Assembly (NCBI GenBank): GCA_021292105.1
Contig: CM037870.1
Coordinates: 47,046,008-47,110,007 of the forward strand
DNA: 64,000 bases
Direction: 5' to 3'
DNA from: Anadara kagoshimensis
Lineage: Eukaryota > Mollusca > Bivalvia > Arcoida > Arcidae
Notes under the pieces: model-generated
What the model was told of the DNA's origin: nothing
Seen by the model: the letters and a program-made list of their open reading frames with translations, nothing else
Database searches by the model: none
Part shown: positions 55,801 through 61,386 of the stretch, one piece after another
How the letters are laid out: every line of letters starts with the position of its first letter
Position numbering within the stretch: position 1 is the stretch's first letter
Translations under genes and position numbers: made by a program

Positions 55801-58617
55801 AGATCTCCAGTACAGTACATTACCTGGCAACTGGCGTTACCATGGAAACAAAAATGAAGAGAGTTCTCCCAATGCGAAAAAACCACCTTGCCTTTATCAG
55901 ATTTTACAAACTCATGACCTCTTACCATTAAGGATAAATCTAGATGAGACTTGTTTATTTGTTGACATTGCCAAATTACGAGAATCTCAAATCTCACTGC
56001 CATTGGTGAAACGAAATGTTAAACAGGAAAGTCCTGTTGTCTCAACTCCAAAAGGAAAATACGCCAATCTAGGTGGACCAGGGAGTGCATTTAAACCTGT
56101 AAAAACTGTCACTGCTAATGTTTCACTTGTTACCATGGTTACAATTGATGAAATTCTTAAAACAAATGTGAAGTCATCAAATTTAGAGAAGTTACAGAAA
56201 GGAGATATTCTTGTAGAGGTTAGTTATATTATAAATACAATGTTTTATAAATGCAGGATAGAGATAAATACATTTAGACAGATGGACAAGCATACTTGCT
56301 AACAGATCTGACAATATGTCAGAAATGATAAAGTTAGTTGGTCCTAGTTATCTCCCTTTGTACATTTGACATGTATACACTATACTGCTCAATTCTCAAA
56401 TGTGTCACTTCTTAGTTCACAAACAACAAGATAATGTTGGTCTGATTTTCACTTTAATACATGCATTTCTAATTAAGCATTGGCTATGATTTGAACATTT
56501 GCATTTGGGTAGTAAAGAAATCTGAAATGGTTTCAATTAATGCTGTCCACATATTAATTGTGAACAGTCCCCGTTTAGGTTATTTTCAATAATTCCAATG
56601 AAAATATGATTAAATTTCTGTTAAGAAATGGGCAATTTTATATTATTTTGACAACTTAAATCATTGTTTTTCAAATACAAAACTAAAAATACAAATGTAT
56701 TGCACAATCTTGAAGTTACTGCATTAAGCACTATAGCAAAAATCATCAGAATACATGTACTATTGTTTTACATCATTCGGCACACAAGGAGGCATGGCTT
56801 ATTACTACTCTGTCATTGAGAAATATCCTGAACATTTTTTCACCTTTCCTGAAATAAAATTATTAGACCTTCCTTAGATGAACTTGTTTGTTTTTACTGG
56901 CATTTAATTACTCTTCAATACAGTGTGGGGTCATGACCTCTGATTACCTAACGTTTAACTATTCAATTACGTCACAGAATGACATCTATTACGTCATGCA
57001 TTTTTTGATTGGTCAGCATCCAAGTCTACCCCTGACGTAGCTTTCCTTACTTGGAGCAAGGCTGTTCCATCAATCCCGTATGTTTGTCGGAATCTTGAAT
57101 GAAATTAATTATTGTAGCGATAATTTTATATTTCGGACATGCTATCAATATTTTTTATGATTGTAAATATAAGAAATAACATTCTATTTGAGTGTATTCA
57201 TTCGGTATTATGAATGAGAGTCAGGAATAGCATATTCAATGAACTGCAAAGCAGAATAGAATGTTAATTCTTAATTAATATCACCTTGTGAAATACCGGT
57301 ACTTTTGTATCTCCAGGTTAATGAGCAGTTAGTTATCGGTGGAACGTTATCTACTGTGCAAGAACAACTTCAGAATCTCCCTGGTGAAATTTTACTCACA
57401 ATTGCCAGACTTAAACCAACACAGAATACTCCTCAGGTATGGATTAGTTAAAGTTTTATCAACACATGATGAAATTGTGGTTGTCTATCTGTGTATTTCT
57501 TATATACTGCCAGTATATTTTAAAGTGGCCACATAGTCACATAACACTGTGCATGAGTAAAGTTTAGGGTTTCAAGGTTGGTTTTGATGAACTAAATGTG
57601 CAGAAAAGTTATACTGTTTTTCTGACAGTTTTTATTAAAATATATTTATGTCCCCCAAACAAAGTAGTGGAAATATTTTCTTTGCCAACATTTTGTCTGT
57701 CACTTTTCTAGAAAACTGTTTAACATATTAACAGACTTGACAAGTGCCATTTATGACCCCAGATGATCTGTTTTCTCTTCTTGGTTATCATCAAGGGTAA
57801 TTGATCCAGTCAAAGTCGTTGTTCAGGAAGTAGCAGGCATTTTAGTTTTTCTCTTTGAAGTAAAAGGTTTTCCCCTTCTGCCATAAACTAGCAAAATATG
57901 AAATTATTTGTGGTACAAAATGAATCCATCACTTTTTTTTTACTGATCCTCAAAAGCAAAACTTGCACCTCTTAAATGTATTGTTGTTGTTAAATGTTGC
58001 TTAATGTCACATCAGCAAATTTTCAGCTATGGTATTATGACGATAACTACTTTATTTATCTCTATGATCAAGTTCATGTATGCATGTGAAGTGCGAGTGT
58101 GTTTTATTGTCTGCCTTGTACTTGCGTGCACTCTGGGTGACTTTAAGGTGCCAGCTCACAGGCTCAGTAGGCCACAGACAAGTGTACCACTCCCCCAGTC
58201 ACATTATACTAACACCGGGTGAACCAGTAAAGGCCAACGCAAGGAAATTTCACTTTCCCACATGTGGGCTGATTGGGAGAGACCCTGGATTTGTACATCA
58301 AGGTTTTATCTATTAGGCCACCAAGGTTTCTTTTTAAATGTGTTGAATATTATAATTGAGGATATATAAAACATTACTATTTTCAATTGTAGAACAATGA
58401 CAAGAATCAGATTTTAACTGTTGAAGAATTAAAGAGAGAAATGGCATTGTTACAGGCAGAAGTCAAATTAAAAGATAAGAAAATACAAGAATTGAACTCA
58501 ATGTTACCATGGAAACAAAATGTAGAAGAAGTTGTTAAGAAAATAGAAATAAATGGAAATTGTTATCCTCGTGAACTATTACCAGGTGGACTCGGAGAGG
58601 ATGAATACATTGTTTGA
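11413..58617 (+). CDS. Multi-exon scaffold-like protein with C-terminal PDZ-like domain, 5' partial
   Basis: Eight exons join in one continuous frame to 1103 residues (numbered from the first whole codon at 11415) plus a stop. All introns have GT..AG borders and matching phases. Residues 1-138 are basic and moderately ordered. Residues about 175-940 are rich in Ser, Asn, Lys and Gln and look disordered, with APPKPPR (SH3-ligand-like, about 373-379), a denser motif RRTLPCIP..KKRQYAEIVKMRM (about 466-492) and tyrosine sites such as DSGYMT and GDYY. Residues about 950-1021 end in a PDZ-type core, KGDILVEVN (983-991), then a helix and a closing strand. A coiled coil covers about 1036-1067, and the C-terminus EYIV fits a class II PDZ ligand, as in neurexins (KEYYV). 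The PDZ part lacks an obvious GLGF loop. An adaptor or scaffold role at membrane or junction complexes is inference. I do not recognise the family. The start codon and upstream exons were not found. Confidence 0.88.
11955..12445 (+). mobile_element. Two tandem SINE-A copies
   Basis: Copy 1 is about 11955-12192 and copy 2 about 12197-12445. Both begin after ACATGTTC and share CTAATGAGTGGA, TGATGTTTTACAGT, CTCTAGATTT and the tail CATGACTTG..ATAAAACACCATTA. They share changes not seen in other SINE-A copies, so the pair arose by duplication rather than two insertions. Confidence 0.78.
12620..12666 (+). other. G-rich tract with G15 run
   Basis: Four or more G-runs (GGGG, GGGG, GGG, then 15 G at 12652-12666) could form a G-quadruplex on the sense strand of the intron. 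Confidence 0.55.
15598..16078 (+). mobile_element. SINE-A copy apparently split by about 250 bp
   Basis: A head-like piece GGGACCCTAGGTGGTCTGAAG lies at about 15600-15620. The body resumes at about 15876 (TATTACAGTGCTCTCATTGCC...) and reaches TTGACTAGAATGTAAAACCCC. The 15625-15875 segment matches no other SINE-A copy here. Confidence 0.45.
17183..17246 (+). CDS. Coding exon b
   Basis: The acceptor is TTTATTTCTAG and the donor is GTAAGT at 17247. The first base completes the Lys codon from the previous exon, then 21 codons read VNMHQRRGRLIEVYDGRSWPV, ending in phase 0. Together with the next exon this gives a stretch GRLIEVYDGRSW..GNVYVAP. That stretch weakly resembles the end of a doublecortin/ubiquitin-like fold (Y-x-DG followed by G-x-YVA), but the match is too short to call a domain. 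Confidence 0.78.
17621..17788. repeat. Three 56-bp tandem units inside the pogo-like element
   Basis: Units start at 17621, 17677 and 17733 and share CCAAATTACGAAATATTACG and TTCCAATGTTTAAATCGAA with only one or two differences. Confidence 0.9.
18313..18540. repeat. Three diverged internal repeats in the pogo-like element
   Basis: TCAATGGAACCTTGTAAG followed by TTACGGTGAA occurs at about 18423-18451 and 18504-18532. A diverged copy (TCAATGGGACTTTTTAAGGT) lies at about 18319-18350. The spacers share GGCCTCG and GTGT. Confidence 0.75.
19170..19348. mobile_element. MITE copy, TACAGTCAAAC family (best preserved)
   Basis: Ends CAGTCAAACTTG and GGGTTTGACTG form inverted repeats, flanked by TA on each side. 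The 179-bp body has AAAGGCC-type blocks and CCCAATTGCTCTTTATTTAT. No coding capacity. TA target sites suggest mobilisation by a pogo- or mariner-type transposase (inference). Confidence 0.78.
19435..19556 (+). mobile_element. SINE-A fragment
   Basis: GCACTTGCAGATCACAGTGC, CTCTTACTGC and CCACCTTGATAAAAGTGAAA match SINE-A. The middle is deleted. It is followed by a (CT)n microsatellite. Confidence 0.55.
19560..19625. repeat. (CT)n microsatellite
   Basis: Interrupted CT repeat of about 66 bp. Confidence 0.95.
23363..23465 (+). mobile_element. SINE-A fragment
   Basis: GGTCCTAGTGTGGGAAA, TGCCAAATGTTCATG, TTTTCTCCTGGCACTTTGG and TTTCCTCCATCATCCCAGAA match the central part of SINE-A. Confidence 0.6.
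24836..24985 (-). mobile_element. SINE-A copy, minus strand, partial
   Basis: Read from the tail: TTTTATGCCCTAGTCAAGAT, CACTTGTATATCAAGGC, then GTGAACTGACAAACTTTCTC and CTAGGATCTGCTC. Confidence 0.7.
25675..25850 (+). mobile_element. SINE-A fragment
   Basis: ACGGCCTAGATCAATTTCCC, AGTTCCTAGACTGAGAAAG, GTTAGCTTGCTCTCTGAAGG and a decayed tail near AATGTGGCATA. Confidence 0.5.
29014..29086. repeat. Short inverted repeat
   Basis: AAACTGTCTACCTTGACA near 29016-29033 pairs with TGTCAAGGTAGATTGTTTA near 29067-29085, giving a roughly 18-bp stem with one mismatch. Confidence 0.65.
29275..29709. repeat. 39-bp minisatellite, about 11 copies
   Basis: The unit is CATGTCAGAGGAGGTATGG plus CTCAATTTGGCCTAGTGCCT. 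The first four copies are nearly identical; later ones diverge (GACATAG, GCGTAG) and one is shortened. Three overlapping open frames on both strands result from the 39-bp period. Confidence 0.95.
30741..30960. repeat. Dispersed repeat family (CCCAAACAAAG type)
   Basis: CTCCCAAACAAAGCAGAGGA, GCCAACATTTCTTGAAAACT and TTTAACAGATCTTTATGAAT correspond in order to 57648-57750. A related GTCCGTCCGTCCG-bearing segment lies at 63169-63370. Class unknown. Confidence 0.5.
32393..32595 (-). mobile_element. SINE-A copy, minus strand, with 29-bp internal duplication
   Basis: Tail GCTTTATGCCCCAGTCAAGA, then GCAGTTAGTTCTGGAATGAT repeated at 32441 and 32470 (period 29), and GTGCTTTGATCTGTAGACAT near the head end. 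Confidence 0.68.
32885..32923. repeat. (AAT)n microsatellite
   Basis: Interrupted AAT trinucleotide run. Confidence 0.95.
34092..34429 (+). mobile_element. SINE-B copy with 13-bp target duplication
   Basis: The tRNA-like head GGTTGCTCAGTTGGTAAAG is followed by AAATGAAAGTCACTTGGTTC, a body with TTTCTGCAACTTCACCTATA, and the tail TTCTTGACTGGGACGTAAAA with an ATCAATCA end. TCAGTATATAATA flanks both sides (34079-34091 and 34430-34442), as expected for LINE-driven retroposition. Confidence 0.85.
35886..36112 (+). mobile_element. SINE-A copy
   Basis: Head AGTGGTCTAAAGCACATGCT, CACAGCGTCTCTCATCTCC, the tail AAGAATCTTGGCTGGGCCAT and AAAATGCCATTACTC. Confidence 0.72.
36325..36565. repeat. Diverged tandem repeat, about 74 bp, three copies
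   Basis: CAGTTTTAATGG recurs at 36440 and 36514, with TGTCCAGGGAATTTAGTGTT and similar blocks between. An older copy precedes them. Confidence 0.65.
37743..38160. repeat. 148-bp tandem duplication plus a decayed third copy
   Basis: AGGACTAA..GTTGATGAT starts at 37743 and 37891. Both copies share GTAACAGGTTTTTCT and TTGTATTTTAAATTCTGGA. The following 120 bp keep only scraps of the unit. Confidence 0.82.
39690..39752. repeat. (TTTA)n and (ATTC)n microsatellites
   Basis: Adjacent tetranucleotide runs ending in a T tract. Confidence 0.93.
39895..40121 (-). mobile_element. SINE-A copy, minus strand
   Basis: Tail TGTTTTACTCCCCAGTCAAG, GACTTATATAAAGGCAGCC, GGGGGAAACTGGAGTACCCA and the head end TTTGACCACTCTACCACTGA. 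Confidence 0.75.
40493..40566. repeat. Perfect 37-bp tandem duplication
   Basis: AGGTCTTGCATTTCCAATGT plus ACCGAACATCATCACCA occurs twice back to back. Confidence 0.95.
40835..40862. repeat. (GA)n microsatellite
   Basis: Uninterrupted GA dinucleotide run. Confidence 0.93.
41417..41727 (+). mobile_element. SINE-C, two tRNA-headed short copies in direct repeat
   Basis: Copy 1 (41417-41524) has head TGCTTAGTCGGTAGAAC and copy 2 (41625-41727) TAGTTAGTTGGGAGAGCA. Both have GAAGGTC-type B-box regions and the same ending TTTTTCCCTTT..CTGT. A minus-strand relative lies at 45105-45225. Confidence 0.62.
43002..43300. repeat. Imperfect 300-bp foldback with TTGGATTGGA-type interior
   Basis: GGCAAAGTGTAAAATGT (43011-43027) is exactly complementary to 43275-43291. 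The interior contains repeated TCTTGGATTGGATT blocks on the left and their complements (AATCCAATCC, CAATCCAGTC) on the right. Confidence 0.75.
44703..44765 (-). mobile_element. tRNA-like SINE head, minus strand
   Basis: The reverse complement has GCGTGGTTGGTAGAGCACTG and the B box GGTTCAAACCC. No body recognised. Confidence 0.45.
44858..44977 (+). mobile_element. SINE-A 3' part
   Basis: GGCTGAGAAAGTTTGTCAAT, TTCTGGGCATTCTGGTTTC, CTACCATCCCCAGAACTC and GGGCGTTAAACAACATTCC. Confidence 0.65.
45105..45225 (-). mobile_element. SINE-C copy, minus strand
   Basis: The reverse complement starts near GTTGGGTAGCTCAGTCAGTA (clear tRNA A box), continues to GGGAAGGTCCAGTGTTCAGA, and ends in a T run then CTATTTCCTGTTACAAAT, like the copies at 41.4-41.7 kb. 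Confidence 0.7.
45525..45878 (+). mobile_element. SINE-B copy with 13-bp target duplication
   Basis: The tRNA-like head AATAGCTCAGATGATAGAG with B box GAGTTCGAACTC is followed by CATTACGAAATGAAAGTCAT, GATAAAGAACCCTGCTGTAT and TTTCTGCACCTTTGCCTATA, with the tail TTCTTGACTGGGACGTTAAA. CTTGTTCATTATT occurs at 45512-45524 and 45879-45891. Confidence 0.87.
46071..46111 (+). other. G-quadruplex-type tract
   Basis: At least five G-runs of three or more with 1-4-base loops in the main part (GGGTTGGGGTAGGGAGGG followed by AAGGGGGGGG). It lies on the transcribed gene's sense strand, 0.7 kb before exon c. Confidence 0.6.
46134..46336. mobile_element. Short inverted-repeat element (TTACTGTA ends)
   Basis: TTACTGTATAAGAGGAAAC on the left mirrors TTTCTTCTTTTACAGTAA on the right. 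Interior TTTTCACGGT and ACCGTGAAAA are also complementary. Looks like a MITE; target duplication unclear. Confidence 0.55.
46819..46966 (+). CDS. Coding exon c
   Basis: The acceptor is TATTTACAG and the donor is GTGAGT at 46967. It reads 49 codons from VKSGNVYVAPDD to GTSFGH and leaves one base of a split Val codon. The middle is a lysine/serine-rich stretch (KKSSKKNSKH). It is separated from the previous exon by a 29.6-kb intron, and the phase-0 junction and continuous reading support the linkage. Confidence 0.82.
47400..47612 (-). mobile_element. SINE-A copy, minus strand, with 25-bp internal duplication
   Basis: TAGAGGAAACTGGAGACCCA, CATTGACCTTCGGCATGTGA, GACAAACTTTCTCACATTAA starting at 47473 and 47498 (period 25), and the head end CACTTGGCCACCGAGGC. 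A second tail-like piece lies near 47190-47220. Confidence 0.72.
49328..49490 (-). mobile_element. SINE-A copy, minus strand, 5'-truncated
   Basis: TTTAACACCCCAGTCAAGAT, CTTTCACTTATATCAAGG, GGTGGAGGAAACTGGAGTGC, CTGACCTTCGGCAAGCAAAC and AACTTTCTCACAATAAGATC. Confidence 0.78.
50002..50228. mobile_element. 227-bp MITE with CCAGGGATTTTTCTG ends
   Basis: The first and last 15 bases are perfectly complementary, with further matches inward (GGACCTTG against its complement). TAT flanks both sides, so the target duplication is TAT or TA. No coding content. Confidence 0.8.
50832..50941 (+). CDS. Coding exon d
   Basis: The acceptor is ATTTTGTAG and the donor is GTAATA at 50942. Two bases complete the split Val codon, then 36 codons run HAFLKDSDSLLHEIEKNRAQ to PKSSSKQ, ending in phase 0. 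The segment looks like an amphipathic helix followed by a hydrophobic strand (CLMLIKK), more ordered than the exon-f region. Confidence 0.83.
51040..51201. mobile_element. MITE copy, TACAGTCAAAC family
   Basis: Starts CAGTCAAATTTGTCTAT and ends GGCAGTTTTGACTG, flanked by TA on both sides. Orientation appears opposite to the 19170 copy, judged from the body. Confidence 0.72.
51229..51345 (+). mobile_element. SINE-A 3' part
   Basis: TTTCCTCTGGGCACTCCAG, TTTCCTCCACTACCAATGAA, TTGATATAAGTTAAAGAATC and TTGACTGTGGTGTAAAAAC. Confidence 0.73.
51690..52150. repeat. Diverged tandem repeat, about 73/146-bp period
   Basis: TTCGTCATATTTGTCAAAAT (near 51777) and TTCGTCATGTTTGTCAAAAT (near 51923) with GATG(T/C)TCAAAAG and AAGACAAGGCAT blocks between. 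Later units replace parts with CATAGTTTTAAACAT. Confidence 0.65.
52959..53066 (+). CDS. Coding exon e
   Basis: The acceptor is GTATTTCTAG and the donor is GTAAGT at 53067. It has 36 whole codons in phase 0 from MLKAQSWANLSV to HRRHPKYR. The exon begins with ATG, so an internal translation start for a shorter isoform is possible in principle, but phase-0 continuity with the previous exon favours an ordinary internal exon. Reading past the donor runs into repeat-derived sequence. Confidence 0.82.
53067..53773 (+). other. Intron e-f (707 bp)
   Basis: GT..AG intron. Bases about 53110-53200 resemble a decayed minus-strand SINE-A (AATGGTGGAGGAAA...GAGAACCACC). Two overlapping open frames here come from this insertion and are not considered coding. 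Confidence 0.75.
53774..56218 (+). CDS. Coding exon f, 2445-bp exon encoding the disordered central region and first half of PDZ-like domain
   Basis: The acceptor is TGTTATTTCAG and the donor is GTTAGT at 56219. It has 815 codons with no stop. It starts TKRKQSDLQLL, passes a charged helix-like stretch (KQRLREEDVRRKIKNEERL), a long Ser/Asn/Gln-rich part, the APPKPPR site and the basic RRTLPCIP..KMRM block. It then has tyrosine-rich motifs, a more ordered hydrophobic stretch (LYQILQTHDLLPLRI...LFVDIAKL) and the beginning of the PDZ-like fold, ending KGDILVE. The open frame continues 27 codons past the donor, but the splice restores the PDZ core (ILVE joined to VNEQ), so splicing here is preferred. 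Confidence 0.95.
56219..57316 (+). other. Intron f-g (1098 bp)
   Basis: GT..AG intron between the two halves of the PDZ-like domain. Apart from the CRE-type cluster and a short inverted repeat, it shows no recognisable content. Confidence 0.8.
56960..57045. promoter_or_regulatory. Cluster of three CRE/ATF-type sites and an inverted CCAAT box in intron f-g
   Basis: TTACGTCA at 56967-56974, TTACGTCAT at 56989-56997 and TGACGTA at 57033-57039 lie within 75 bp, with GATTGG (inverted CCAAT) at 57007-57012. The surrounding DNA is otherwise AT-rich and CG-poor. This could be an intronic enhancer or alternative promoter, or part of a mobile element that carries these motifs. A short inverted repeat (57170-57191 with 57252-57275) follows. 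Confidence 0.3.
57317..57436 (+). CDS. Coding exon g, second half of PDZ-like domain
   Basis: The acceptor is GTATCTCCAG and the donor is GTATGG at 57437. It has 40 phase-0 codons from VNEQLVIGG to TQNTPQ. It holds the PDZ elements that follow the GD turn: the strand ending VN, the segment TLSTVQEQLQNL in the position of the last helix, and the closing strand EILLTIARL. Joined to exon f it restores the core motif KGDILVEVN. Confidence 0.88.
57437..58392 (+). other. Intron g-h (956 bp)
   Basis: GT..AG intron. Bases 57648-57730 belong to a dispersed family also seen at 30741-30960 (CCCAAACAAAG..AGAAAACT). Bases about 58190-58325 look like a minus-strand tRNA-headed SINE fragment (reverse complement contains TGGCCTAATAGAT). 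Confidence 0.75.
58393..58617 (+). CDS. Terminal coding exon h, coiled coil and PDZ-ligand C-terminus
   Basis: The acceptor is TTTCAATTGTAG. It has 74 codons and TGA at 58615-58617. It begins NNDKNQILTVEELKRE, forms a predicted coiled coil with leucines at heptad-like spacing (through about KIQELNSML), continues EEVVKKIEI and ends GGLGEDEYIV. Tyr at -2 and Val at 0 match a class II PDZ-binding motif. The last 37 bases are the start of a 55-bp unit repeated in tandem after the stop. Confidence 0.88.
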   Translation, partial: NNDKNQILTVEELKREMALLQAEVKLKDKKIQELNSMLPWKQNVEEVVKKIEINGNCYPRELLPGGLGEDEYIV

Positions 58618-58690
58618 TATTTGTTACTGCTGTGTACCAGGTGGACTTGGAGAGGATGAATCCATTGTTTGATATTCATCACTGCTGTGT
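58581..58690 (+). repeat. 55-bp tandem duplication across the stop codon
   Basis: Copy 1 is 58581-58635 and copy 2 is 58636-58690, with five mismatches in 55 bases and no gap. The unit covers the last codons, TGA and 18 bases of 3' UTR. Copy 2 keeps the codon pattern GGLGEDE-S-IV followed by TGA at 58670-58672, where copy 1 has E-Y-I-V. Copy 2 lies after the real stop and is not translated in the predicted transcript. Confidence 0.93.
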
Positions 58691-59180
58691 TTATGGAATA
58701 CAGGATATTCTTATTGTTAGTGCTGTTACAGTTATCTCCCTTTAAAAGTTAAAACTATTAACCAAAGAGTTTAGTCTTTAGAGTTAACTCCCTTTAATAA
58801 ATTAATGTTATTGGTATCATGTTTTATTCAGCAAACCAAATAACCGAATAATTGCAATTTGGATGGAAGTATTTTAACTTATGGTAAGGTTTTTTAACAT
58901 ATTGTTGAGAAAAAAGCAGTTTTATCATATTTATCTCGATATACAAGTTTACTTATAACATCAACTAATCAAGAGTTTGGTTTAGAACAAACAAACAATT
59001 AGAACACATTTTACCCTAGTAATACTACCATATGTTTTATTTCATAGTTAAATGTTGATTTTAATAACATCTTGACACACACCTGTGTTAAATGTTTCTC
59101 AACAGAATTTTATTGTTTTTGAATATCTGACATCATTTGTTTTTTGTTGTTTTTTTTTTCAATAATTAATAAAAATTAAT
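58618..59180 (+). terminator. 3' UTR with candidate poly(A) signals
   Basis: AT-rich sequence follows the stop with no further coding signal. AATAAA hexamers occur at 58796-58801 and 59168-59173, the second just after a T-rich run. The true cleavage site cannot be chosen from sequence alone. Confidence 0.5.
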
Positions 59181-60279
59181 TATAATTAGGTTTATGCAAG
59201 AAACATGTATTTTTATTATTTTGGTTGAACTGACATAACTTGAAAAACATGGAAGATTAATTGTAGTTGAAACTTGTCAATATAAACTTGAAAATCAACT
59301 GTTTTGAGGTCATTAACAACTTCAACAAAAATTTTTTAGCGATATAATGAAGTTTTGGAATAATAAGTTGTCTCCCTTTAGTTTCACCTAACAATTCATT
59401 TGTTTTTACTTATGTGATGTTTTATATGTTTTCCTAATCACAGTCTCATATTTTTTGTTTGTTTACACCAGATAGGTGATGGAACTGCTCTCTTTTTGTC
59501 ATGCTGGTAACTATTGTCTCTTTAAGCGTCAACTTCTATAGATCAAGATAGTTTCCATCCATATAGACAGCTTTAACCAGTGATTGCCATCATATATCAC
59601 TTAATATACATTTTTATCGAGACAATATAAGAAAGTCTTTTAATATAAGAAACTAATAATTAAAGAAATTAGAGTGTTGCCGCCTTGCCAAGAGCTTGTC
59701 ATTGATTCCTACTGGTTTCAGGATCCAGTAGCCCTCAGTGTCATCTTGTTTTCCAACTTTGTTGGTAGTACTTCTTGCTAATAACTAAAGTTTAAGTTTA
59801 TTTTGTGTATGGTGTATTTTTATTGTCTGAGTTTGCAGGAAGACTCTATTGTCTTTAAAAAGCTTTTTAAATGTGATTGTGATAACAGCAAAAGAAATTA
59901 CAAAGATATATCTACGCAATATGTAGATTTATTTAATCATGATATTCTATCGTCTTCATTACAATGTAGTTTCATAATAAGTATAATTTCTTATTTTTGG
60001 TTATAAATACACTTTATAAGATACCAAAAATTTCATTTTTTAACCCAAGTTTTATTAATGTTGAATATTGCAATAATTTATAATGAAATCCACCTTTAAT
60101 GATTTGTTTCCACTTAATTCATTCATTGTTTCATGATGTTTAATCCATTAACCATTAATTTTGTATGATATAGAATATTGTATAACCCGGATTATTTGTG
60201 TGATGTGACTTAATCAGTCAGTGGTTAACCACAAACTTAAATTCCTGGGGATCCAAGAAAAAAATCTATTTGTTATTAT

Positions 60280-60281
<2 letters not shown>

Positions 60282-60316
<35 letters not shown>
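60282..60316. repeat. (CT)n microsatellite
   Basis: Uninterrupted CT dinucleotide run of about 35 bp. Confidence 0.95.
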
Positions 60317-60318
<2 letters not shown>

Positions 60319-61038
60319 GTTACCAATTTTAAATATAAATTTGGTACTTGGTGTGTACCCTTATGCAGTTTTTATGTCAAAAGTTTTGGAATTTAATAGC
60401 AAAACTTAAAAAAACCTAAATAACAAGGTGTCAAGTTTTTTGGGGTTAAATTTTTGACAGAATTGTCACTATGGATACAGAATTGTCTCTATAGAAGAAA
60501 ACAAAAAATGAGGACAGAAAACATTTAATTTTTTGGGAGATTGGGGTTTGGGAATAGGGTGGTAGGGTATATTGTTGCAAAAATTGAACCACCCTAAAAT
60601 GTCTTTGTACACTATAATGTTTTATCTATTATTCACTTGTTGTTGAAAATGTTCTGATCACAATTTACAAGAATATCATTTTTGTTTAAATGATTCAGTA
60701 TCCCATGAAGATGAGTTCCAAACAAACTTTTAACAACTATCACTTTGTGCAATGAGACAGGCTTTCTCAATGGATGTCTGTCCCATTCTTAAATAAGGGC
60801 ACACACAAATATGACAAAAAAATTTAATCATATCATTTTGTATGTTAATTGTGATTTTGTTAACAAATATACATGTAAACATATAAGTAATGTTACATCA
60901 GAAACGTTTTATTTATTTTGATACACTGGTTACTATAGAAACATAGTATAACATATTTTATTAAAAACTTGTTATGAATGATGTCATGTGTTGTGTTTTA
61001 TAGTGTCTAAAAAGGTTCTAGAATGCTCCTCATTTTAG

Positions 61039-61324
61039 ACCACTGCTGTAGCTCAATTGTTAGAGTGCTCACTCTGTAAGTTGGAGATTGTGGGTTTGAT
61101 TCCCCGACTGAGTCTGCATTACAAAATGAAAGTCCCTGTTCTTTCAGATGGAAACTTAAACAAACAAGGTCCCAAGCCACAGTAGGCGTGCCATGAAAAA
61201 GACCCCTTCTGTATAATGCCATCAGCACAATGGACAGGCAAAATTTCTGCACCTTCGCCTGTAGCTGGCAACGTCTCAGTATAAGTGAAATATTCTTGAC
61301 TGGGACATTACTCAATTCTCAACT
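61039..61324 (+). mobile_element. SINE-B copy with perfect 15-bp target duplication
   Basis: TGCTCCTCATTTTAG occurs at 61024-61038 and 61325-61339. The head CTGTAGCTCAATTGTTAGAG has B box GGGTTTGATTCC. The body has AAAATGAAAGTCCCTGTTCT, GTATAATGCCATCAGCACAA and TTTCTGCACCTTCGCCTGTA. The tail is TTCTTGACTGGGACATTACT. It lacks part of the body present in the 45.5-kb copy. Confidence 0.9.
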
Positions 61325-61386
61325 TGCTCCTCATTTTAGTTAATGATAAGGTTTGACTACCAAAACTACCTCTTTAGCTCTTTATC

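Noticed and set aside
53762-56302. Single-exon gene using the full open frame
   Set aside because: The first four codons lie in an acceptor tract and the last 27 lie past a GTTAGT donor. Splicing restores a PDZ core, so the exon borders 53774 and 56218 are preferred.
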